DNA from: Amphibalanus amphitrite
Taxonomy: Eukaryota; Arthropoda; Thecostraca; Balanomorpha; Balanidae
Reading direction: 5' to 3'
Assembly: GCF_019059575.1 (NCBI RefSeq)
Contig: NW_024882203.1
Coordinates: 186,001-250,000, forward strand
Length of the DNA stretch: 64,000 bases
Shown here: positions 56,521 to 64,000 of the stretch, one piece after another
Position numbering within the stretch: position 1 is the first letter of the stretch
Layout: the number at the start of each line of letters is the position of its first letter
Program-made: the position numbers and the translations under genes
Notes under the pieces: generated by a model
Told to the model about the DNA's origin: nothing
What the model saw: the letters and a program-made list of their open reading frames with translations, nothing else
Databases searched by the model: none

Positions 56521-58450
56521 ATGCTGTCCGTCTGTCTTCTTCTACTTGCATCAGCGGTCTCTACAGCATCTGGTCTATCCTGCCACGAGCTGCACACGCC
56601 CTCCCAGAACGCCGTGGTCTCCCTGGGAGAGACGCCTGCCGGCAGCGACCAGTGCAGTGGCGATCTGTTCAAGTGCTCGTCCGTCTCACAGACCTGCCTC
56701 AACTCTGGCCGCCGCTGCGCCGGCGGCTGCGACTCTGAGGCCTGCCTGCCGTTCGCCAGTCTCTGTGATGGTGTGGACGATTGTAGGGCGCTGTCCGGCG
56801 GCGGCGAGGGGTCCGGCTCGGCAGACGAGGAGCACTGTTTGTCGATCCTGAGAACCTACCGCCTCACCCTGGGGGCCTCCATCGACAACGGCCGCTTCAT
56901 GGCGTTCCAGGTGAGCCTGCAGACGTGCGCCGCCTACTGTTTCTTCCACCCGTCCTGCTCCATGTTCAGTTACGCCGCGTCTGGCGGCCGCAGCTGCAAG
57001 ATCGGCTGCGACGACTGCGGCTGGCGCACGTTCACACATCAGCAGAGCAACGCCAACCTCTACAACGCGACGGCGGCGACGAGCCTGCTGCGCTCCCGGC
57101 TGCAGTCTGCGCACCCGGGGACTCCATCCAACCCGTCTGAGGCGAGCCCACTGCCGGCTCCTGGGACCTGCGGCCTCCGCACTATTTCCGGGCCTGACAC
57201 GTCCCATTTTGAGCTGGCCGTGTTCGGCGAGGACCTCGGCCTTCCCGGCTTCGGGCCGCGCCTCGCTGCCGCCGCCGACCTGCGGGTGGTGGGTCTGGAG
57301 GGCCGCAGGGCCGCCTATGGAGAGTACCCGTGGATGGCGCAGCTGCAGGTGCGCGAGGGGCGCTACTTTGAGCACCACTGCGGCGCCGTTGTGGTTGCGG
57401 AGAGGTATGTGGTGACGGCGGCACATTGTCTGGAACATGCCAGGAGCATGTATCAGGTGGTGGTGGGGCAGTTTGACCGCGGACAGCTCGACGAACAGGA
57501 GCAGACCTTCGCCATCCAGGAGATGATTCTTCATCCTGGCTTCGTGAACCAGGCGCAGGCATCGGTGGGCTACCCGAACGATATCGCCATTCTGAAGCTG
57601 CTCCCTCGCAGAGACAGAGGAATCATCTTCAGTGACAAGGTGAGATGAGTGCCTAAGGGCTATATATTTAACATCTACACATTTCTGCGATGCCTATTGA
57701 TTTAAGTTATTGCTAGACCGATCTTGTGCACTAGATTAAGAGAAGACGAGAATACCATTGAAACAAACTCAATAATAATTTCCAATGACTTCCAACAGGT
57801 TCAGCCACTGTGTATCACGGAGCCGACGCCGGGTGCCGAGCTCCCGGAGAGCTGCGTGGTCTCCGGCTGGGGCTACACCAACCCGGAGGGCGGGCTCGCC
57901 GAGGTACTGGCCGGCTCCCCGGTGCCCACCGTCTCCCGGGCCTTCTGCGAGAGCCGCCACGGCTACGGAGACAACTTTGACGGCGACATTCAGGTGTGCG
58001 CCGGCAACCTCACCGGCGGCGTCGACTCCTGCGAGGGAGACTCAGGTTCGTGAACTCGTGGATGATTAACCACTGTCTAGAGATACGTATTTAATAATTC
58101 ATTATACCACTTGTATAAAAGTGACAGAGATTGAAGATCGCTTGAACCTTCAGGAAATGCAAACCCTCATTTTTTCAAATGATTCTGCAAGTCGAAGAGT
58201 AAAAATCACGTCACCGTTCAAACATTTTTTTACAGAATCTGTAAATTACCGTCCTGTTTTTCTTCGCACAGGTGGGCCTCTGGCGTGCTACGAAGCCGAG
58301 GCCGCCGAGCCACACTGGTATCTGGCGGGGATTGTATCGTTCGGTGACGGCTGCGGCAAGCCGCTCAAACCGGGGGTGTATACGCGAGTGGCGGCCTTCT
58401 ACGACTGGATCGTCCGTACGCTGAACTATCTGGAGAGCACTGGCGAGTGA
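56521..58450 (+). CDS. Secreted modular trypsin-like serine protease (LDLa-PAN-protease), three exons
   Basis: Exons 56521-57639, 57799-58045, 58272-58450; GT-AG introns; 514 residues. Signal peptide 1-18. A Cys-rich LDL-receptor class A-like module spans about 45-106 ([14 protein letters not shown]), then a PAN/apple-like module about 106-166, a Ser/Pro linker, and the protease from Val256. Activation is predicted after Arg255 (LR|VVGLEG). The catalytic triad is complete: His302 (TAAHC), Asp354 (NDIAIL), Ser455 (CEGDSGG). Asp449, six residues before the serine, with SFG and GVYTRV, predicts trypsin-like cleavage after Arg/Lys. Cys217 in the linker could bridge light and heavy chains. Likely a zymogen in haemolymph or secretions, as in clotting/melanisation-type cascades (inference). 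Start: the ATG opening the signal peptide; tttgtcag just upstream (to 56504) looks like an acceptor, so a non-coding first exon probably lies upstream, beyond or within the hAT element. Confidence 0.9.
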
Positions 58451-59884
58451 CGTCTGCGATAACGGCAGAAACGGTGTCACAGCTACCCGGACAATGTTTA
58501 GGGAACGGTTTGGACAATGGACACCTTTAAGCAATAACTATGCATCTTTCCAAATTTCGTCAGCATTGTTTTTTCTAGTAGCGTAGCCATTCTTACTTTT
58601 TAGTTGTAGGAACTGATGTTTTTTTAGGATATTATTGTATTTCATTGTATCATGATTGTATATGATTATTTGTCGAGGATCAATGGCTTTTAGGTTAGGT
58701 ATTTACCAATATTGTTGCACAAGTATTGTAAATATGTGAATTGTGAATACATGTGATGCGCTCTCAGCCATTGATAAAAAGTAGAGTCTTTATGCTTATG
58801 GAACAGTCAACTAAACGTAAAAATGCATCATTTAGAAAATTTCTTTTTAGCCCCTATGTTTTTCCATACACATATATTCAACTAATCCAGTGAGGGATAA
58901 TATCCTTACTCCTTTATCGCCATCTGAAGATACGGCCACGATACATTGGAGACAAGTAGGTATGCAATCATCATAGTCTTCAGGTGCCTATAGCACTGAA
59001 CCAATAGTCGTGAGAAATGGAGCGAAACAACAGCGAAGGAAGTGCCAGCCTCTGGATAACGAATCTTCAACTCATATTAAAGCAATGCCTGAATGGAAGT
59101 GCGCACTCAAAAGTCATCTCCAGCAACTCAAACGCAAGCGAGCGGCTAGATGCTGATCAAAACCAACTATTGCAAACTAATGCAAACTATTGTCGGGCAG
59201 CAAAATAATGTTTGAACTATTGCCGAACGAGTAGACGAACACAATCCTAATAAAGAGCTGATCGATTAGATTAGACTACGTGCAGACGGAAGGCAAGGAG
59301 GCACTACCGCCAGAGACCCTACGACCGTCCGGCGGCCCACCCCGTCCTATTCTGCCGGGCAGCCGCGGCCGAGCCCCGCTCCTTCCGAGGGCGGGTCACT
59401 TGACCCCTCCGTGCCGCAGGCGAGGTCAGCTGACGGCCGGCCGGCCGGCCACCGCGGCCCGCCGCGCGGTCAAGGTCAGGCTGCTATGCTCAGCCGCACG
59501 ATAATTGAGGCGAATAGTCAAATGCTGATAGTATGGTCATATGATGAAACGAGCAAAATAGAGAACACAGCAGCTTACCTATAGGTACGGTGCTAATTGC
59601 GCGTAAAATGTGTGATGTAATTATGTATGCCCCGAGCAATGAACATTTGTTTAATTTGTCAAGTGATGATAGAAAGCAAATATTTTGCAACTGGCAACGA
59701 TTCTGGGCAAAATAGAAACTCTGTTTGATCGAACAGTTTAGTAACAACTATCTCAAGCTCGACATTTTTTCCGTAGTGGCAGAATGAACTCAAAAACATT
59801 TGTGTACGTTCATTCATAATGCAATTTACTTTCAACAGCAGTTGTATCGTAGCTTGTAGGCAAAGGTGAAAAAATACGCATCCA
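58451..59884. other. Protease 3' flank and intergenic
   Basis: No gene. No AATAAA close to the protease stop; the first one is at about 59248. A GC-rich patch at 59320-59490 has no recognised product. Confidence 0.4.
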
Positions 59885-61071
59885 TCAACCCTCGCGGGCC
59901 GGGGGGGGGGCGTTTTTGGCCCCCCCCCTGGCGAATATTTGCGATAGCTCCCGAACGCTTAGGGATAGGAAAGCGAAACTTTCAGTACCTTTTCTCTCAT
60001 CAATTTGACATCTTCTGAAGTAGAAAATTTGGATCTAGCCCCATTGATGACGTCACAAGGTCCATTTTCCTAGACCCCTGCACGGCAAACTTCGGCGTCA
60101 CAGACGCAAACTTCAAATAGCTGCTAAAAATAGAGTTTTAGAGATAAAGACAAATTGTGAGCACGGCTGTGTAGCGTTTGGCCTAGAGAAAAATAGAAAA
60201 ATAGTTTTGGTGACCTGAGGTCAGAGGTCAGGTCAACGACCCCGAAATGTGGTTATAGTTTTTCGCAAATAACTTCGACAAAAAATGTCCTAGTGCTACG
60301 GCAATGGTACCATCGCATTCACCTTGTCAAGCCGCGTCGAATGATATATATTTTGTTTGGAAAAGTTCAAGTTTTATGTTGACCTCATGTGACCTCGAAT
60401 GACCTCTGGTTGACCTTGACACATGAGAGGTCATTCATGATGGATTTGTACCCGCTGATCACGAATCTGGCATCTATTTTCCTCTAAGCCTTCATTTGGA
60501 GATTCTGGACGGCAAAATTGTCTTATTTATTATTACTAACTTGAATCAGTGAAATAGCCTCTAGCAGGGATATTCTTCTGTGACCTTGACCTTTGAGCAG
60601 CCTTGTATCGTAAGATGAACCACAAATGGGGAACTGATAAGCCTCAAAACATTTCAAAACATCTTGGAAGCTAGCACGCAAGATGTGCGAAAAAGTGCCA
60701 AGTTTGAGGTCAATTTTGAGCGTGACCTTGACCTTGACTTTTAATTTTAAGCACATTTTCAGAATCCTCAGATTCTCTTCTTTTGTTTGACACCCATTTT
60801 TGTCGGTTCGATGCAGCCTACCGTCCTCTAGAAGGCTTACTTTGAGATCACTACACATGTGCCGGTTTTTGCTTTTGACCTTGACCTCTGACCTTGAAAA
60901 TTGACCTTAGGTCAAAAATTTTAGGTGCTTAGAATCGTCTCGTAAGGACCTTTCGTTTGGTATCGCTTTTTTTCCGTAGCTCCGGAGTTAGACGGAGTTA
61001 GACAGGGGGGCGAAAAACGCCCCCCCCGGGCTGCGGTGGTTGGGATTACCCCCCGGGCCCGGCCACGTCAA
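59885..61071. mobile_element. Hairpin MITE with TCAA target duplication
   Basis: TCAA|CCCTCGCGGGCCGGGG at 59885 and ...GGGCCCGGCCACG|TCAA at 61068-61071. Hairpins at about 59899-59929 (G-run, cgtttttgg, C-run) and 61003-61028 (G-run, cgaaaaacg, C-run). TGACCTTGACC runs at 60400-60425, 60580, 60720-60740 and 60875-60905. Confidence 0.8.
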
Positions 61072-61282
61072 ATTGGTAATTGGTCGCTTCAAAAATACGT
61101 TCACTCTTTTACGACCTGTTTCATTGTAATGCTTTGAAAGCGGAATGTCATGAAACTGTGGGTGTAAACTGAGTTGCCATGAACTTCGTTGTTTCGTGTT
61201 GCCATGGGAGGATATGATAGCCTCCAACAGTGATTGACAGAGCGTAGGTGAACCTGCAATTTATGCCGTACGTATGGCGGGG
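61072..61282. other. Promoter-proximal flank of CAP gene 2
   Basis: The MITE ends about 210 bp before the CAP2 TATA box, so its TGACC arrays lie within reach of the promoter. Confidence 0.4.
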
Positions 61283-61314
61283 TATAAAGCCGCAGCAGTC
61301 AGTGCCAGGTCAGC
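61283..61314 (+). promoter_or_regulatory. Core promoter of CAP gene 2 (TATA plus initiator)
   Basis: TATAAAG at 61283-61289 and an initiator-like GTCAGCA at 61309-61315, with the A about 29 bp after the TATA start. The in-frame ATG at 61267-61269 lies before the TATA box and so cannot be used. Confidence 0.7.
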
Positions 61315-61339
61315 ACAACTCGCAGCCTCCGACGTCACC

Positions 61340-62023
61340 ATGGCCGCGCCCCTGCGCCTCTCCTGTGTGCTGCTGGCCGCGCTGGCCGCGCTCCAGCCGA
61401 GCTCTGCCCAAAACTTCTGCAACATCTCCTCGTGCCGGTCGCCGAGCCAGCACACCATGTGCCGGTTCACCTCGTCCAGAGTCTCCCGGGCGTGCGGCGC
61501 CGTGCGCGTCAGCTCGGTAAGCGCCGCCGACAGGGCCGAGATCCTGCGGGTCCACAACGACCTGCGCCGCGCCGTCCAGAGGGGTGCCCACAGGAACAGA
61601 GGTCTGCCGGCGGCACGGTACATACCCAACCTGCGCTGGAGCTCGTCACTGGCCAGGATCGCACAGCGCTGGGCCAACCAATGCCAGACTGGACACGACC
61701 AGTGCCGCGATCTGCCGCCCAAGAAAAGCATAGGACAAAATTACGCCTGGACTAGAAACATGGAGAAGGACTGGAAGACCAGAATTGCGGAAGCTTGGTT
61801 CTCGAGTGAGCTCCCTTACGTCCGGTCTACCCTGAATAATCTCAAATATCGCGGGGGTAATGCCGGTCATCTCACTCAGATAATTTGGGCGAAGACAACA
61901 GAAATTGGCTGCGGATATGTTGAGACTAAACGCCCAAGAGGCCGGTATGTAGAGAGGTTCTACTTCTGCAACTATGGTCCCGCTGGAAACTTTAGAAACC
62001 AGAAGGTTTACGAGCCCAAGTAA
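61340..62023 (+). CDS. CAP-superfamily secreted protein 2 (antigen-5/PR-1-like)
   Basis: Single exon of 228 residues from the ATG in context caccATGG. Signal peptide to about residue 23. GHLTQIIW and YFCNYGPAGN signatures and the four CAP cavity residues (His72 in VHND, Glu in FSSE, His in GHLTQ, Glu in TTEIGCG) are intact. Residues 1-123 differ from CAP1 at only a few positions, and the last 75 are also close, but between them about 30 residues differ strongly (for example PPKKSIGQNYAWTRNMEKDW against GKYVGQNFAWSGNQAKDW). Nearby 5' UTR sequence is also shared. This suggests a recent duplicate or gene conversion with a fast-changing patch. ATTAAA at 62179-62184 is a possible polyadenylation signal. 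Confidence 0.92.
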   Translation: MAAPLRLSCVLLAALAALQPSSAQNFCNISSCRSPSQHTMCRFTSSRVSRACGAVRVSSVSAADRAEILRVHNDLRRAVQRGAHRNRGLPAARYIPNLRWSSSLARIAQRWANQCQTGHDQCRDLPPKKSIGQNYAWTRNMEKDWKTRIAEAWFSSELPYVRSTLNNLKYRGGNAGHLTQIIWAKTTEIGCGYVETKRPRGRYVERFYFCNYGPAGNFRNQKVYEPK

Positions 62024-62515
62024 CAGCTATTGTTTTTCTTGAATTGGTGTGCTTCGGTTCAGAGGAATGCCTAGCAGCAACAACGATAAGAGAGGTGGCA
62101 CCAGGTTATGTATATCAGTGCCTCAATGTGACTATAGAAGAATGTGTTTTTGATGATTCTGATATCCATGCGCGATAAATTAAATTGTTTTTAAATATAC
62201 AACGTCGCATTCTGTTTTTTTTTTACGCAAACCAACGAAAACAAGGAATCAAATTGTTTATGTTTATATCAATCAGACAAGTATTTTCAGAAACATTTCA
62301 GAACGTATATTCTTGAGTGCATTCCATTATGCAGAGATATAGGGACTATGGTACAGCAGCTTTCAAGCACAAAGGCATATGCGCTACGACTGGGACATTT
62401 TTGTCCTTTGGATTCAGACGTGTTCCTTTCTCATGACAGCATAACTACGCGTCAAATGTGTGAAAGGTCATGGATATTGTGTTCATCATGACCTTTCACG
62501 ACCTTTCACGATATC
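62024..62515. other. 3' flank of CAP2, no gene
   Basis: Contains ATTAAA at 62179-62184 and, near 62460-62515, direct and inverted copies of gaaaggtcatg / catgacctttcac. Confidence 0.45.
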
Positions 62516-63140
62516 ATGCAGATCGTGCTGTCATTGGTACTGTCAGCCATCCGGTATTGCATGTCGATTTATGGCACTTGTGGCGTAACCCAGCTTCACC
62601 GCGTTCAAAAACTGATCAACTTCAGTGCTAGAATCATTTGTCGCAAGAAAAAGTACGACCACATTAGTCATGAAACACACCGTCTTGGGTTTTTGACAGC
62701 ACAGCAGCTTGTTGCGTATCACCAGCTTTGTTTAGTGCGCCGTGTTTTGGTGACCGGGTGCCCACGAGAGTTGAGGTCACTTTTTACAAGTCCCGACCAC
62801 GAACATGGCACTAGGTACGCAGACCAATTAGTGACAACTCGTGCCAGAACCCAAGCGGGCGAAAGGCGCATTTCGAACGTAGGTGCCCGAAAATATAACA
62901 ACTTACCGCGCGAAGTGAGGGGAGCTGTGACCATGGCCGGTTTTAAGCGCGCACTGAGGTCCACACTCAGTGACAAACGAACGTGTGATGTGTAACTGCG
63001 CCTATGTTTATCTTGTCACTGTATGAATGTTTCTTTTATCTTTTACTCACCTTTTATCTTTTACATTTGACGTGACTCATGAAAAGCCTTATATACAATG
63101 AGGATGCTGTTGAATACATGATACTGATACTGATACATGA
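62516..63140 (+). mobile_element. Non-LTR retrotransposon 3' end (RT C-terminus), 5'-truncated
   Basis: Reads SAIRYCMSIYGTCGVTQLHR ... NFSARIICRKKKYDHIS ... ARKYNNLPREVRGAVTMAGF, the thumb/C-terminal end typical of CR1/L2/Jockey-type reverse transcriptases (YNxLPxxIR...FK), ending at a stop at 62995. The 3' end is marked by short tgatac repeats (about 63115-63140). There is no RNase H, and the sequence differs from the LINE at 1531, so this is a different family. Confidence 0.8.
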
Positions 63141-64000
63141 ATATCCATTTACAATAGGTATCGTCGGTCGCTTACTATTGAAGGTGCAATAGGTATATTT
63201 CTAGTTCAATATCTTATAAACTGCTCAGAGCGACGTAGTGGAATGCATTAATATATATGCACGCATAAAACAAATAAACGTCTAAACAAATTGTAAATGG
63301 ACGCAGGAAAAGAATCAAGAGCCCATATCAATCACATGATAGCGCTCAACTGCTCAAGCAGTATTGTTCAGATCTCTACTCAAGAGGGCCAAGACAGAAA
63401 AACGTGGGATGCGGTCTAAATGCGAAGTTGATGATAAAAACAAGCACGATGCTCGACTGTCGTATGTTCGCGCACTGAGCTCATCTGAGAAGCATTATTC
63501 ACCGTTCACACTGCAGCGTTCTGCCCATTTCGCCGTGACGCTCGTGCGACAGATGATCCCGCAGAGGTGTCAGATAGCGGTGCGTTCACGGAGACGGCGT
63601 GACGGCGTCACGCGTCAGCAGCGTTACGGGATGGCGTCACGCGGTGCGGTGTGGCGTGACGATATGCCGCTTCTGTAACACGAGGTAAGGTTAGGGCGGC
63701 CGGAGTCGGGTCGAGCCTCGACGGGACGCGACTCTGATTCAGCTGGGAGCGCAGTGAGTGCACAGTGTGGAGAAGCGATGCAGAGGATCGATGTTTTTAG
63801 TGATCCCTTATCTTCGGTCAGAAGGGAAGTGAAGATATGTTCGAAGTGGTGATACGTGAATAAGTGGTGCGTGAAAGAATGTGGTGATAAACGTAAGAAG
63901 AGGAACCCGAGACTGAGACTGAGCATGATATTAACTGAGTGGAGGGTATGGATTTGTCCGTGTTGAAACTGAGCACAGCATGATTTCAGCGTCATGAATA
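63141..64000. other. Intergenic to window end, no gene recognised
   Basis: An open segment at 63364-63678 has no homology or signal I recognise. The GC-rich stretch around 63590-63720 might be a promoter region for a gene beyond the window. Confidence 0.35.

Noticed and set aside
61274-61339. Longer CAP2 protein starting upstream of 61340
   Set aside because: The frame includes the TATA box itself and would precede transcription start; the ATG at 61340 opens the signal peptide shared with CAP1.

Overview
The window is nuclear DNA from an animal: spliced genes with GT-AG introns, secreted-protein families, many degraded transposons and long non-coding stretches. The gene set (expanded CAP proteins, NPC2/ML lipid-binding proteins, a PAN plus C-type-lectin protein, a modular trypsin-like protease), TATA/initiator promoters and the transposon mix (I-group LINE, Penelope-like, hAT, TTAA-type MITEs) fit an arthropod, most likely a crustacean. 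The species is an inference; nothing in the window proves it.

Layout. 1-5.4 kb: broken TTAA-type MITEs and a 5'-truncated, frameshifted I-group LINE. 7.35-14.8 kb (+): complete ten-exon saccharopine-dehydrogenase-like oxidoreductase gene (SCCPDH). 16.4-19.5 kb: a MITE and a TA-flanked DNA transposon. 19.9-21.1 kb (-): single-exon orphan seven-helix receptor. 21.5-28.2 kb: MITEs and a rearranged Penelope-like cluster joined to long (TA)n tracts. 28.2-29.3 kb (-): PAN plus double C-type lectin. 32.4-33.1 kb (-): CAP gene 1. 34.9-37.7 kb (-): four-exon NPC2-like gene a. 38.7-40.5 kb: three abutting MITEs. 41.8-44.9 kb (+): four-exon NPC2-like gene b. 47.8-53.3 kb: a 5.46-kb hAT-like element with an 8-bp target duplication, carrying three nested MITEs and a large 21-bp minisatellite. 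54.7-56.4 kb: a second hAT-like element. 56.5-58.45 kb (+): LDLa-PAN-trypsin protease. 59.9-61.1 kb: MITE. 61.3-62.0 kb (+): CAP gene 2. 62.5-63.1 kb: 3' end of another LINE.

The genes do not form one pathway, but four make a mirror: CAP1(-) and NPC2a(-) face NPC2b(+) and CAP2(+). Five of the seven encode secreted proteins plausibly used in defence, lipid carriage or cuticle/adhesive secretion.

Two things stand out. First, several introns carry tandem duplications that copy a splice junction: eight copies of the NPC2b exon-4 acceptor on a 36-bp period, and a 47-bp copy of the SCCPDH exon-3 donor. Second, more than fifteen whole or partial copies of a MITE group fill roughly a quarter of the window. 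They have CCC... terminal repeats, TTAA-like 4-bp target duplications, a poly-G/poly-C hairpin near each end whose loop-side bases differ between copies yet stay complementary, and interiors packed with GGTCA/TGACC half-sites and TGACGTCA palindromes.
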